Origin: Aphelocoma coerulescens
Lineage: Eukaryota; Chordata; Aves; Passeriformes; Corvidae
Assembly: GCF_041296385.1 (NCBI RefSeq)
Contig: NC_091013.1
Coordinates: 67,859,563 to 67,923,562, forward strand
Direction: 5' to 3'
DNA length: 64,000 nt
Below are positions 1 to 13,978 of the stretch, one piece after another (the first letter of the stretch is position 1; every line of letters starts with the position of its first letter). Position numbers and translations under genes: made by a program. The notes below the pieces were generated by a model. It was given only the letters and a program-made list of their open reading frames with translations, had not been told where the DNA came from and made no database searches.

Positions 1-3000
1 TCTGCCTAGGGAAAGGGGATGGAAAACTACTGGGAAAACCAGCCACTAATACAATAGGCTACAAATACATGTGTAAAGAATACAGAGAATACACAAAAGA
101 AAAAGGGAAAAATCAGCAGAGCATCACCAGCAGCAGCAGCTTCTTTATATCTGGGGCTAGCTCCTATTTCATGGGCTTTTACACTTCTGCCTGAGCAGTG
201 ATAAATAAATAAAGACACAGTCATCAGAGATCATTAAGAATTACAACATAATGTAATGGATTGCTACATTTCCAAACAGCTCCCCGTTCTTTGATGACTT
301 CTGTAAAGGTTCTTGGCTTCAGTAAGTACACTGCAGATGTACATTTAGGCAGCAATCCCAGCTGCAGTAGCTGTGGAGAAGAGCATTAACTTGCACATTA
401 TTCTCTAAATATATGCCATAAGTTTGCTGCATGCATTCTCCACTGAGGGATCAAAAAGTGTTGACTCACTGTGGCAGCATTAATGCCTCTGACCTGGGTC
501 ACATGTGGGATGTTAATATACTTTAGGACATGGAATCTTGCAGCCATAATCTGCACAGTCTGCAGCATTTATATACTGCTGTTACTGTAGCCTGAAGCAG
601 TAAGAAGGAAGATTTGTAACAACACAGTTAAAAAAATGATGCTTTTCCCTCTATCCTATGGTTAGAGGTGTATTCCACACCTGTTATTATTCTCCATGTG
701 ATTATTTGGAAACAGCAGCTTGTATGGACAGGAATGTAAAGCACTCTGCAGAACATTGCCATCTCAGTAACACACCATAAAAGATTATTTGCCCCTTTAA
801 AAATATTAGTCATGACAGCATCCTGCACAGCTTTCACATCTGTAATTTCCCCCTATCATTTTGCTTCCAGAGTCTTGCTGTGCCTGTTTGCAATGCATCA
901 GTTTTTCCAGTGATGGATGGGACGGCTCAGGGAGGCTGGAGGGGAGCATGCACACACGAACGGAGTCCTGGTGCCATCCAGTGGGCAGCTGTGCTCTGCA
1001 CCGTGCAGCAGCTTTCGTGAAGGACTGTGCAATTGCCAGCCCTGCTTTCTGAGACCCCAGGCTTCCGCCTCCCAGACTGGTACGTGGAGCAACAGAGAGT
1101 CAGCTCCGGATTCCCACGCCTTCAGGTGGTTCTCCAAAGCGCAGGATGCTTTGGACCTGTGGGTCCGAGCTCTGTGACAGTCAATACAGATAAGTAGGTT
1201 TTAAAAAGCAGTTTGGGTTACTGAAAGGAGGCCCTCCATCCTGGTTTGTTCCAAGGAGTGCTTAAACACTTGCATGTAAAAAAAAGAAAAGAAGAAATAA
1301 ATAGAATAATACTCCTCAAACAAATCTGAGGGAACCCACTGGCAGTTCAGAATCAAATGTTATCTTTTGAGAGACCTCTGGTAAGACTCTCTTTGGAATA
1401 CTGAGAATTGCCCACCTCTTGGCATCACAGCCTTTACTCACCTGTCTCCAAAACCAGCTTGTCTAGATACAAGTCCAGGATTTTATCCAGCTTCCCTAAT
1501 TTATCATTTTGCAAGAAAATGAACCAGCAAAAGCAGTGATGTTCAAACCAAATTTTCAGGGCAAGTTTTTTATAAAATCAGTGCCCTGAGTTGGCAGCAC
1601 AATTCAGGGCCAGCCATGAACCCCCCCCTCTGCCCAGGTGCATCAGCCTCATGGCATGAGACTCTGCAAGGCAAGATGAAAAGGTTTGTGCTGACCACCA
1701 CACCTTACTGCCAAGTACAAGGCTTATCTCATTTGAGTCCCTTCTAGGGTGATTATTGCACTCAGAACTTTGACCCCACTGCATGTCCTTTGGACTTTCT
1801 GATTTACTGCAACACACTCTTCTCACTCCCCAAGAGTCAAGAGCTTCTCTGGGAAAACAGATGACTTGAAAATGTGGGGCCTCTATTCTCTGTTCCAGCT
1901 AAATTCCACTTATAACTGGAAGGGAGGGTAAAAGATTACTTTAAACCATCTTTAAGCTCCCTCTATTTCACAGTAGGCAGAGGACTAACTTTACTTCTAA
2001 TAGGAATTAAAGTGCCTTAAGGTAAAAGGCCAGCTGTTTAGGAATGCTAACACATTTCTGGCAAAGAGGAATAGTCAGAGAGGGTCTTTGGTTTCTCTGT
2101 CATAGCATGTATTTCTGAGGTTAAGAAAACAGAGAAAAAAATATACTTTCTGAGAATGTTTATTTTACTACTTATTCTTCTTTACAGTCTGCAGATAGCC
2201 CTTCTGATGTGGGAGTTACAGTAGAAATAAAGACAGTGTTAGTTATATTTACCATGCTCTTAAAGAATAAATAACCCTATCTGTAACTGAGATATCTGAA
2301 AGTGCCCTCTCTAAGGAGTCCAACAGGCAGAATCCACTACACAGAGCAGTGCAACACCATCCAAAAGCAAGATAATTATGTGTAAAGTAGGTACAGAAGA
2401 ATGCAGCTATGCACTTAAGAAAAAACCACTCATGCAAATTTAGATAAAGCAAAAGACATTCCTCCCTTTTTTGCAGCCTTGAGAGAGGTACCCTGACTAC
2501 CTCTGCATCTGCCTGCAAAGGAGACTCACAAACATGTGGTGCTGTATATCCCCCTGCCCTCACCCATGGGGGCTACTCTTCACCTCTGTCACCTAACACA
2601 GAACTATCTCCTGCTTTGCAAAGTCCTCAGTGAAAAGAATCTAAGGACCTCAGAACACAGCCCCAGCTGCTTAGAAAGAGGCATGCTCCTTGTTAGTGGT
2701 TAGAGAAAAGAAAATAAAGCATTTCTCATACCTTGGAGTTTGGAGAGCCAGCCTGGCCTTGCCAAAGTCCAAGTTTATCTTTAGTTATGGAGATTCCTTA
2801 AATGGCAATAGAGAAAACATGGGTAGAAAAAATCTCTGCAGAGGAATCTGCTCATATGCTGAGCTGTATTTGGAATAACAGAAGACTAAGATACTGGGAT
2901 AAACTTGTGGGAGAGTTGTGGCATAAGGAATTCCCTTGTGGTGTTTTTTGTTGGGGTTTTCTTGACAGGTTTTTTTTTGTTTGTTTTGGGTTTTTTTTGG

Positions 3001-6000
3001 AAAAGGAATAATCAGCCATATAAAAATTCGTGTTAAAAGTCAAGAAGAACAAAAGCAAAACTGTGGGGCTGGAGCTGTGTTTCCATCTCCCCACACCATT
3101 GTTTTCTGTTGTGGTGTGCAAGTGAGGATACCCAGGATCTGCCCTAGCAGAAGCTCCTCAGCATTCCTGCATCAGTGAAATGAGAGGAGGGAGATTTTCC
3201 CAGAGCAGCTCTGAGGGCAAATGCATATATGTGGGTGTATACCCAGAGGTAAAGGAGATAAAGTTAAGAATTTAAGAGTAGACACAGATCTTCATTCAGT
3301 GCAGTCATTAAAGAGAGACTGGATGAAGTACTACCTTCCTCATTTCCCTTTACTTTCCAGTGACAGTGGTCAGAATTGGCCTAGTTTCTGGTTTCCTTGA
3401 AAACCTGGTAGTGAGCACATTTATTCTAACAGCTGGAGTGCAAATCTTGTAACTAAAGAAAAGCTTGTGAGCAAAGAGATTTAGCTAGTTTGGAGGGATT
3501 TAGGAGGTGTGTGCATATGTAGGTTTACATGCATGTGTGTGTGGCTGCCTGTATCTGTGCACAGACATGCACACATTTTACACGTTTCCAGAGGATGTAA
3601 ATTTTCTTTGGGCTGTGCAGTAGCTGAAAAGGACAGAAGGTGGCATGTTTGAAACATTTTTGTCCAACAAGAAAGTGCAGTAAAGGAAATGAAAGAAGGA
3701 GTTACAGTAAAGGGAAAAAGGATACAGAAGGAGAAAGAAGACTGCTAAGCTCAGACCACATCCACTTTGACAAATCTCTGCTGTTAAGTATTTCACTGAT
3801 GCTGGAGACTATTTATTTTCCTCATTTTTGCAGTGTAAATCACTGATGCCATAAGGGCTGATTTTACTAGACTTTGGAAAATATAGTAATTTTCTAATAA
3901 AAATTGTAAAATGCATATGTGGGGTTTTTTTTCTGGGCATTCTTGTATTTGTTTGGTTTTTTGCTTGGCTTGGGGTTTTTTTAATGATAAAATTCACCCA
4001 GTATGACAGTTAATCAAGAACCATATAAAGAAGATAAAAGTAGCCCTGACAGTTTCCTTTTAAAGTGCAGACACATGAGAGACAGCACCAGGCAAAAAGG
4101 AGAATTAATTTACATTTGCCAAAACGTTATGGAGCAAAACCCCAAAAGAAATAACCTAGAAATTACAGAACTGTGTGTTCTCAGGTCATTAACTTAAGAC
4201 CTTTCCGAACATTTAATCAGGCTTTGTGCAACTGTTACCATAAGCAGGTGCTTTTTAGTGCTCAGGGGCACCCTCTTGGCCTGCCTGCTTTCTTCAAGGC
4301 ACTCATTTAACTCCTTTTCTGGCCCCCCAGTCTGTGATAAGCAGCAGGTTCCCACTCACACCCTGAGTGACAGCAGCAGAAAAAGCCCCACTTACAGCCA
4401 GTGTTGGGTGACTCACCAGGTAGGAAGCTCCTCTTCCTGAGCTTTGCTTTTCACTTTCTTCTAGGACTTACTGCCACAGCTCATTTAACAAGAAGCAGAC
4501 TGCTCCAGAGGGGTGGAGAGGGCTGGTCTGAGCAGGACCAAAACCACCTCTCCTGCCCCAGCCGGGGTTGCCAGGAGCCACCAAAGAGCTGAGGTTCACA
4601 TCCTGTGGGAATAAAACGGCACTTCTGTTGCCCCGTTGAGAAATCTTGGACAGCGTCTGACAGCAGACAGCCTTTCTTTGTTTAGCAGCCAAACACCCTC
4701 ATTCCCTGGGCAGTTGATTAGCTTTTAACTTCATCCCTTCACCAGATGGAAAAGACTCCCTCAGAATGTCTGGGGACCAGGGAGAGACGTCTCCGGTGGC
4801 CCAGAGGCTGGCAGCATCCCCTGCCACGGGCCCCTGGAGACACATGCTCACTGAGGGAGCCTGCTGCCTTCCCCCTCTTTGGGAGCACTTCCAGGCCACT
4901 CTGCTAATGGGGGACCAAAACCAGCTCACAGCAGTTGCAGAAGGGGAGCCAAGAGCCCACAGCTCAGCAGAGGGGCACAAGGAGAAGCTGCTGCCACGGC
5001 TTATAGGTTTCCAGCCCCAGGCTGCAGGTTCTTGGGATGGGGAAATCCTGGTGCTGCAGCATCTTGACATAAAGTAAATTGAGGAAGCATGGACTTTGGA
5101 CAGCTTCTATCATTTAACTTCTCTTTTTCTCAATGCATTTACTTGCTGATCTCCAAACATGAGGTATTTTGAAGAAATGGTTGTGCCTCTTCTTGGCATC
5201 CTGCAGCAGACCAAAAGAAGAAGCTCAGAGCTGCAGGTACTGATTGCAGCTGCTGGTCTCAGGAGCTACAGCTGCTGGTCCCCATCTGGGAGACAGTCCT
5301 GAATGCCATCTGCTTATTTTGGACTACAGCAGAGTGTATTAAATCAGTCTCCCTGACCCCAAAGCTCTGGGAGTTGCATTTTCAGGTTTTGACAGTGGGT
5401 CTGGCTGCTGTGATTCCTTCCAGGCAAATACACCCTGAATTCTGCTTCCCACCTTGTAACACTTCATCGTTGTGATCTTATCTGAGGAATTATATATAAA
5501 TAAAAATCTGTGTATAGTATAATACAAAACTACAGACATACACATAAAATTTACACCTATCAATAGCTATTACATACTGTATAAAATTCACAGATACACC
5601 TCTATGTTATACAGGTATATTTAAAATACATGATAAAAATCTATATAAAATTTATATATTAATAAAAACATATTGTGTGTCTTTGTGTGTTTGTGTGCAC
5701 AGGTACAGTTGTCACAACCACGCTTTGAAAACAAACATTTTGCTAGAGAACAGAACTCCCCAGCACTTCTTGAGGAGGCTGGGAAAATGCACACTACCAC
5801 AGCTGACAGTCCCAGATGGGAACTACAGGCAATGCCAAAATGATGCAAGAATTTTTTCGAGTTGTTGGCCTCACATTTGCCATTCAGAGTGATGTTACAG
5901 ATGTCAAATGCAGTTCCAGAGGAAACTGAAGTTTCCTGGGGGAGAAATATTTCCCTGGCACCTTCATTTTGAGAGCCAAATTGGAAAGGAAAATCCAAGC

Positions 6001-6584
6001 AGCAGTTTACCAAGTCAAATAGCTTGGACAGAAGCCATTATGGATGGTCCTTTTCTGAGGGTAGTGTTGCAGGGTAGAGAAATCACCACAGCTAAGGAAA
6101 GAGTAATAAATGTGTGCCCCAACAGTTGCAGGTGGTGTGCACACAAACCTTTCCAGTCTAATGTCTGAGAACAGAATATGAGCTGCTCAGAAAAGCTATC
6201 CAACTGCACAACTAGTTCAAGAAAAAGCCCTCAGCAAGAGAAAGCAGGTATTGAACCGCTCCCATGTAGCCTGGCTACATAAAAGCAAGTAGTGGGTGCC
6301 TCTGAGACTCATGAGGTGCCAGCCTGGTTAAAATAATTAAGTTAGCAACAAAACAGCTTGAGGCATGCACCCCTCTGGGGTACTTCCTGCAGCTGGGTTA
6401 GGTCTTAGCCTGCTGTGTTGAGAATCACTGCTGACAAACCAAGCTTTTCCTATAACCAAGCACAGCATGTAGACCCTTAATCAGCAGCAAGAATTGCACT
6501 TCTCTGTTGCACTTGTGTTCAGCAAATCTTAGGTGTCTGTGACCAACATGATACTGTCCATAAAGGGGCTTTTTTGGGACCTTG
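1..6584. other. Downstream flank, no gene recognised
   Basis: AT-rich non-coding sequence with T- or G/T-rich low-complexity runs near 2940-3000 and 3920-3985 and A/T runs near 5600-5670. A somewhat GC-richer patch at 4440-5070 has overlapping open frames on both strands but no recognisable protein. I see no RNA gene or clear repeat. Confidence 0.6.
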
Positions 6585-7176
6585 CTACTGAAGTTCACCT
6601 GAGTTAGGATCTGAGAGGAGTTTGGGTGAACATGCTCTGCTAAGCCTTTTTCTGCTGGTGTCCTGGAAGATGTAATATACACGAGCACGTCTCCTGTGCA
6701 GCATGGCAATTTTGTGTTTGACATTATAACCTGTGATGGGAGAAGTCTCCCGGGGTGCAAAGGAGCCCTGAGAGCCCCTGTGCTGTATTGCACACCCTGA
6801 TGCATTAGGGTTGCCTGGGGTATTAAGGGCATCATGTGGCACCTCTGCTAAATCCTGGGCAGATGAAAGTTACTGATTGTGTGGTGCATGGGCAGCTGCT
6901 GATGTCCATAAAGCCATTACAAGTCTCTCCAGCTGATGCTCTTTGAGGGTGGATCCTAATCTTTCCTTTCTTCCTGCTGGGAGAGAGTGTTTCAAAATCC
7001 TGACAACAGGAGGCCAGGAATCCTGTCTCCAGAAGACTGTGGAAGGCACACCACTGATGAGGTGGTCTGTGGCACAGTTGTGTCGTGAGATGTGGGCATA
7101 GGAGCACACCTAGGAAGCCAACCTCCTGATATAGCAACATAATTTTGTCCACAGAGGCTTTTGTCATTCTGAACAA
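6585..7176 (-). pseudogene. Possible Harbinger/PIF transposase relic
   Basis: Minus-strand translation gives F-R-M-T-K-A-S-V-D-K-I-M near 7175-7140, resembling the start of HARBI1-like nuclease domains, then in another frame L-K-E-H-Q-L-E-R-L-V-M-A-L, one stop near 6868, and L-N-T-P-G-N-P-N-A-S-G followed by a Y-N-V-K-H-K-I-A-M stretch, in the order expected of such transposases (...FPNVLG.ID...YHS.NVQ...). It has frameshifts and no intact catalytic D-D-E can be shown. It may equally be chance. Confidence 0.27.
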
Positions 7177-10029
7177 TTAGCCAGACTGTACTCCTCCCTT
7201 GGTTTCACAGACTTGACAATACAGGGGACCAGTCCCTGTGGGGCATAATGCAGCTTGCTGTGCTGAAATCCAGGTGTCTTGCCAAGAAATGGAAGAGAGG
7301 CCCAGCCATATTCCCATGAGCTATTACTTATAAAGAATTTGGTATTTATGTTTCTTCCTTGACACAATCATTTTGGTGCCATTAGAAACATAAGAAAAAA
7401 GCACAACAGTGAAAGAGACACTTGAGAGCCCAAGAAATACTATTTTAACCTTTTGGTACAAACAGCAGAGAGTAAATGTAAAATGTTTATAAGGTAAATA
7501 AAATCATCAACCGTATCTCTTACTTGGGCCCCCAAGTTCCTCACTCCAGATGCTTTACCTCATTCTCAGATCATATGCCTTCACAGGATATGAACCAGGA
7601 AAAGGCTATTGGATCTTGCTACCATTTCAAGTAGGCCTCAGCAGGAGGGTTAGGCAGATGTGAGGTGCAGGTAAACCAGCTGCTAGAGGCCTAAGGTGCT
7701 GAAAAATGACAACTTTCATTCCTCTTTTACTCCAAGAAAAAGAAAATCCAGTAAGGCACATTATGGTATTTAAATTACCAATTCCAAATCTGGGACTGGT
7801 GGCTCTTTGTACAACTGTTAGGGCCTAAGAGTGGCTCTTCTGGGTCCGTTCATCTGCCTCTGACAGTGCCCAGGAGTGGAGCTGTAGGGAACAGAAAGGA
7901 AAGAGAAGATGAATAGCTTGATCCTTCTCCTGAATCCTACTGGCTTTTCCTAGTCCAGGCTTTCTGAACTAGCTGTTGATATAAAGAGCTGATTGCAGTT
8001 GACTTTTCTTCCATTATTTTCTCTTCTTTTTTTTCTTTTTTTTTTAGTTTGGCATGCACTTCATCCTTCAGAAATGAGTCTTGCAAGTTCAATTTTAGTC
8101 TGTATGGTTCGGTATTGACTATTACAAGAAACAGTGAATCATTGTTCCCTACTCACTGTCTCTGTAACATTCAGGATTTAATATACCTCTATCATACTCT
8201 TCCTTGGGTAATTCTCTCCAAGGCTGAAGAGTGGAAGAGAGTTTTATCTATTTAATCTCTCCTCATGGTGAAGACATTCCTTACCTTTTATCATCCTGTT
8301 TGTCATTCGCTGTGTCATTTAGTTCCATTGTATGGTTTCATGGGGGGCAAAGGGAATGCAAATGGGACAAAAGCAGAAAGTAATATATTATCAAAGAGGG
8401 GGGCACAACACACACTTACCCAGACTGCCTCCTCTTGCCTTCCATCCTGAGTCTGAACTTCTGCTACAAAAATGGTCAAAAAGACACTTGAGATGATAAT
8501 TGTTACACATGATCTTCTGGTTGTACTGGTTTAATCTGAGCACTTTAAGTTGGACAGCTACAGATTTATGCTCTAAATATAAACTTACACTCAGGAAAAC
8601 TTGCATGATGAAACTGCAGGTAACAGGCAAAAGGAGGAATCCAGCATATGCTCAAGTATTGGCCAGGAAATGAACCAAGATGTATCATTTAAGAATCTTC
8701 CAGTTGTTTGCTTCATTTTTCATGGAAGTCAATGGTCACTTATCAAAGCAAAGTAGTGCAAGGTAAATTCTGAACAAATTACCTCTTGAGGTAAATAATA
8801 AACCTCCCCAAACTCAAACAGCCAACTTCCTGACTTACAACAGTAACTACTGAACAGCATTCAAAGCTAAAGCAGTCAGTGGGATGAGCTGAATTCCTTC
8901 AGGGTAGGAGTTGAGTCATGCTTTCAAAAGACAGTGAGGATGCATTAAAAGCCCCTGACTTACAGAGATGCTGACATGGGACTACACTTGGGCTTTGAAA
9001 TGAAAGTCATCCAGGACCTGTTGAGACACGCTTGAACACCTTAGGAGTACCAAAATTCCACTAAGTGCCAAAATGAGTGTGGACATGAATGTGTGTGGAC
9101 ATGACTTGATTGCTGTGGATGATCTTGGAGTGGGAAATTAATGCCCTTTGATTTATTGATAATGCCATACTTCTGGGACCAGATTCATTATTCATTTACA
9201 TCATATATAGCTATTTATATTGGAGCAGGACAGAAACTCTTTCAGTCTGATTTGCCCCGGCAGATATCACAACACAGAGATCACAGATATGACATGGGGC
9301 TTCTCAGCTCAGACTAAGTAACTGCTGAGCAAGATCCACATGAACAAGTTTAGGTAGCAGAAGGGAATCACTGCCTGCTAGCTTATCCCCTCATTGCAAG
9401 GTAAGTTGGTAAGTACATTGTGTCACTCGTGTAACTAGCCATGAAATACGGCCTTTTTGACAGTGGAGGAGGTAAGTGATAGCTTAAATTCACACAGAAG
9501 TCAGAGGTCGCTGCTGGCTGGTTTACAAAAGGTGGGGTGAGAAGGGAAAAGTTCAGAGCAGCTTTTTCTTTCTGCACCATAGTTCCTTATAAGTGTCTAC
9601 ATCTACCAGTAATACATTTGCCACTAGGAAAAACAAAAAGCTGATGACCTGGCACAAGAAGCAACATCAGCCCTGCAGGAACAAGGGAACTCCTCCTGCA
9701 GAGTCACTTTCACTTGTCTGTGAGACGAGTAAAACAAAGCCTGGCAGCAGCACACAGGAACACAGCAATCCAGCCTACAAAGGACTTGCAGGTGTCTAAA
9801 GATTTCTGATCTGGAATTGAAAGAGAAATCCCTCTCTGAGCCATGAGTGCAACCACAAAGATTAAAAAACAACCCCTGTGCTGAACCCTTCATGACCAGA
9901 AAACAATCAATTTGGGAACAAAGCAGTGAGATTTGCTGCAAAGACAGGAACTTTGTGTTCTTCCATTGATGTGACAAATTAACTTTTTTCTTAACACTGC
10001 ATTACTGACCTCTCTCCAGAGCATGATAA
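7177..10029. other. Intergenic flank, no gene recognised
   Basis: AT-rich sequence without a recognisable coding exon, RNA gene or interspersed repeat. A T-rich run lies at 8020-8046. Confidence 0.6.
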
Positions 10030-10065
10030 TCATACACAAACTTTAGATCAGTAACCAAACAGTAG

Positions 10066-10071
10066 TTTTAT
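10066..10071 (-). promoter_or_regulatory. Candidate distal polyadenylation signal for FREM2
   Basis: AATAAA on the minus strand, near the left end of a long AT-rich region that resembles a vertebrate 3' UTR. If used it would give a 3' UTR of about 4.2 kb that includes the CR1 insertion. Unproven. Confidence 0.25.
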
Positions 10072-10442
10072 TTTTTCCTTATACAAATGCCAAATATCAC
10101 AGCCATAGACATAAGCAAAAAATTGTTCCAAATAAATATGACAGCTTGGTAACAAAACACAGTAATTATTGTATAAATGGTTTAACAAATGGTATTATTG
10201 CTAGCAGAATAAGCATCTCCAGGGAAAAGAGGATTGAATACATAATCTGGAAATAGATTAAATATATATATATAATATACTCAGTTTATTGCTTGGATAG
10301 ATAAATATTAAAATATTTGTGCACATCACTGGGAACGAGGCACTTATTCAGGTTAGTATAAACAAGGCCACTTTTTAAGTAAAAGGAAAAATGTTAATAA
10401 GCCTCCAAAACATCCTGCTGAAATCTGAAACCTTGACGCCAT

Positions 10443-10476
<34 letters not shown>

Positions 10477-11979
10477 ATGTTGTTACAGATGTATTTATAG
10501 TTCACTGAATTGTAAAAAATCCAATTTCTTAAGAATGGGACAAATCCAGCACGCCTTACTGAAAACATTGAGATTTTTTCCCAGCAAGAGGACTTTGGTA
10601 CCTGACTCATGAATCTCACTCATGCTTGTCCAATTTTTCAGTGTTTGCTTTGTCCTTTTCTTGTTATCACCAGTTTGCACTATTATTTTATATGTTCTTA
10701 GAAAAACATTAGTCAGATTATCCCCATCAACCTAAATATTTTACAAAGTTGTAATCAGACACTATTCAAAGCAGTGATCAGGTTGTTTACCGGGCTAAAT
10801 ATTTGGCTTGTAGAACACATGGGTTTTGATGTGATTTTATAAAAAAAAAAAAAAATTATAAAACGATTTTGCCTGCAAGCACCTTTAATGATATTTTGGC
10901 CTGGTAAAATTCAAAAGCAGAAAAATAGCTCTACTGATAAACACCTAATTTCTGTATTTTATATATATATTTTTAAAGAGTTCTCTGCTTATACAAAACA
11001 GGCATTTCATAAATATTAAAATGTTCTATTATTTACATGTGTCCCATTCTACTGTAGAATCACTGGCTGTTATGATCCAAACATGTAGGTTCTAGGAGAG
11101 AAATTCTGCTTTTCTCATAGTGATGTCACACATAGGCACAAAGGCAAATTTGATCTTAGTGTACATTTGCAACTTAGTGGTGAACTTACTAAATACAAAA
11201 AGTATCTGTGGGTTAAGTCTTTGATCAATCTTGCACACATAATACACGGATCACAAAACCAGGAACTTCATTACAACAGCAAATCGATGTCAGGTGACTG
11301 GGGGAAAGGTCTAAAGCACTGGGCATGGCTTATGGATAATTGTTTCAGGCTAGAACTCGGATAAATTAAAATAAAAGACAACTGCAAGAGTTTAGTAATG
11401 GAGTTTGACCCTTTGGGTGCTGCAAACATCCTTCAATTAACCTGTCTAATCACCGTCTTCAGGAAACCTAGAAAATGTAGGACAGATTCTGACCTGATTC
11501 ATTTTGTGAAAAGCTGATGAAATCCTATTAAATAAGTGAAGTCATAACAACACAAATCCAGAGCAAGAGATATTAGCATGAGTCTCTCTGTGGGCATATT
11601 CACACTCTACCATGAATCATAGCACAGATATTCCTAACCTAGTAGAACTCCATGTTCCTGAGTCTTTATTGCTCAGAGGACAACTAGGAATTACTAGGTC
11701 AGGTCTATCTTTGTTGACTGACCCCCACAGCCAGGCCAGGAAGCCTTCTGGATGATTTTTTTTTTTTTTTTTAGCTCAGAGGCAGCATTATGTGCTTACA
11801 GGCTGCTTTCAAATAGAATCCTGCTCAGCTCACTCAGATCTCTGCAGCATGATCCCCAGAACACCAAATGCTAAGTGTATTGGGGACTGCCTGTACACAC
11901 AACCACAAGATGGTGGAAGAGGCATTTTAGCAAAGTCTCAACATCCTAATTCAGATTTCATATAGTTTATATAGTTCAA

Positions 11980-12940
11980 CCCTATTGAGAACTCCACTGA
12001 CTCCAGTACTGTTTGACAATCTCATGGACAGTGGGATCAAGTGCACCTTCGACAAGTTTGTAGGTGACACCCAGCTGTGGTGTGGTGTGTTTGACATGCT
12101 GGAGGGAAGGGAAGCCATCCAGAGGGACCTGGGCAGGCTTGAGAGGTGGGCCTGTGCAGACCTCATGAAGTTCAACAAGGCCACGTGCAAGGTCCTGCAC
12201 CTGGGTGAGGGTAATCCCAAATACAAATACAGGCTGAGTGGAGAATGGATTAGGAGCAGCCCTGCTGAGAAGGGAGTGCTGGTGGAGGAGAGGCTGGACA
12301 TGACACGGCAATGTGCACTTCCAGGCCCAAAAGTCAAACATATCCTGGGCTGCATCCAAAGCAGTGTGGCCAGCAGGGCAAGGGAGATGGTTCTGCCCCT
12401 CTCCTCCACTCTTGTGAGACCCCACCTGAACTGCTGCATACAGCTCTGGGGCCTCCAACATAGGAAGGACGACAGCCTGATGAGGCAAGTCCCAAGGAGT
12501 GCCACAAAGATGGTCCGAGGACTGCAGCACCTCCCCTATGAAGACAGGCTGAGAGGGTTGGGATTGTTTAGTCTGGCCAAGAGAAGACTCTGGGGAGAGC
12601 TTAGGGCACCTTCCAGTACCTGAAGGGGGCCTACAAGAGAGCTGTGGAGGGACTTTTCACAAGGGGATGTAGCAATAGGACAAGAAGTAATGACTTCATG
12701 CTGAAAGAAGGTAGGTTTACATATTAGGAAGAAATTTATTATGAGGGTGGTGAGACACTGGCACAGGTTGCCCAGGGAAGTTCTGGATGCCTCATCCCTA
12801 GAAGTGTTCAAGGGCAGGCTGGATGGGATTTTGAGTAACCTAGTGTTGTGGAAGGTGTCCCTGCCCATGGCTGTGGGGTTGAACCATGATGATCTTGAAG
12901 GTCCTTCCAACCCAGGCCATTCTTGGACTGTATGACTTAA
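11980..12940 (+). mobile_element. CR1 non-LTR retrotransposon, 5'-truncated
   Basis: The plus strand translates as the C-terminal part of a CR1 reverse transcriptase: an open stretch 11985-12623 with G-D-T-Q-L-W, E-R-W-A-C-A-D-L-M-K-F-N-K-A, V-L-H-L-G-E-G-N-P and R-P-H-L-N-C-C-I-Q-L-W-G-L-Q-H. Downstream, in another frame, comes M-R-V-V-R-H-W-H-R-L-P-R-E-V (12741 on) and the CR1 3' tail with GATCTTGAAGGTCCTTCCAA (12890-12909). The frame is broken near 12620, so the copy is dead. CR1 is the dominant LINE in birds; 5' truncation is typical. It lies antisense to FREM2, within its likely 3' UTR. Confidence 0.93.
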
Positions 12941-13020
12941 AGGGCTTACACAAAATGTTAGTGTGACAAAAGGGACATTTCCTGAAGGTTACATAGCTTT
13001 CATAGCCAAGGATTTGACAG

Positions 13021-13086
13021 GGGCAGAACAGGTCCCATCTGGATAAAAGCATCTTTGGGACAGAACAGGTCATGTCTGGATAAAAA
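13021..13086 (+). repeat. Imperfect 37-bp tandem duplication
   Basis: CAGAACAGGTC...TCTGGATAAAA is present at 13024 and again at 13061 with a few mismatches, just after the CR1 copy in the likely 3' UTR. Confidence 0.7.
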
Positions 13087-13972
13087 CTGACACAGGACAC
13101 TGCTGATCCAAACTTGTCATGTTACCTAAATCAAGAATGCTGAGAGAAAATTAGAAATACTCTTGCAGAAGTAATCACTTGTTAAAAAATACCCAACAAT
13201 GACCCAGCATGTTTGTCAAAATGTGCTATGATTATACAGCAATAAATACTACTTGATTCAATAAAATGTTAATTTTTTTCTTCACTTTTTGCTACTTAGT
13301 ATGGCAACTAACTATGCTGGATTCAATATCATGATTCCTAGGCTCAGTTCAGCAGAACCCTGTCCTCTGCATTTTGAATCTAGCTATCATTTTCTCTAGG
13401 TACTGAAATACTAATGCTTGCATTTCTCAGCAGTGGACATGCACTAAGAAATAAAATTTACCTTACAACACTTCCATGATCCATTATAAACTTAAGAGGA
13501 CATAAGCATCCAGTGCCAGTGAAAACCAAAATTTTTTTCTGGATTTGTTGCATTCTTTGGCTCTATATAAACATAAATAAGAAAAAAAAAGTCTCAGATT
13601 AAATAGATGAATCGGAATTTGCAGGGAGGAGTATGTATTGGATCCTGTGACATGCAACTGTTTATAATGCTATGCTGTATAATCTAGCTGTCTTTTGAAA
13701 AAGTTCAGTTACATATAAGTAAAAAGAAATAAAAATAAATCACTGGTACAGATTAAGTGAAGTCAAAAACTTACAGGACGGAAGATCCATGCCAAAGGCA
13801 TTCCATCACCTTTCAAACTATTTTGTAGACATTGAGTTTTTTGTGAGAAACAGTACAAAATTTAACAGAAGAGTGTAAGGATTAATCCTCTCAAGTATTA
13901 TGTGTTTCTGAAGAAACAGATGTCCTCTCTTATTGCAGACAGGATATATAGCACCTCTGTATTAGCTTCTTT

Positions 13973-13978
13973 TATTTT
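13973..13978 (-). promoter_or_regulatory. Candidate proximal polyadenylation signal for FREM2
   Basis: AATAAA on the minus strand within a T/A-rich stretch, about 310 nt downstream of the FREM2 stop codon. It would give a short 3' UTR; use is unproven. Confidence 0.3.

Noticed and set aside
4699..5077. Overlapping open frames of 123 and 103 codons on opposite strands
   Set aside because: Both come from the same GC-richer patch; neither shows a recognisable domain, and opposite-strand overlap of this kind is expected by chance.
11951..12530. Two minus-strand open frames of over 180 codons
   Set aside because: They are antisense to the CR1 reverse-transcriptase frame on the plus strand.
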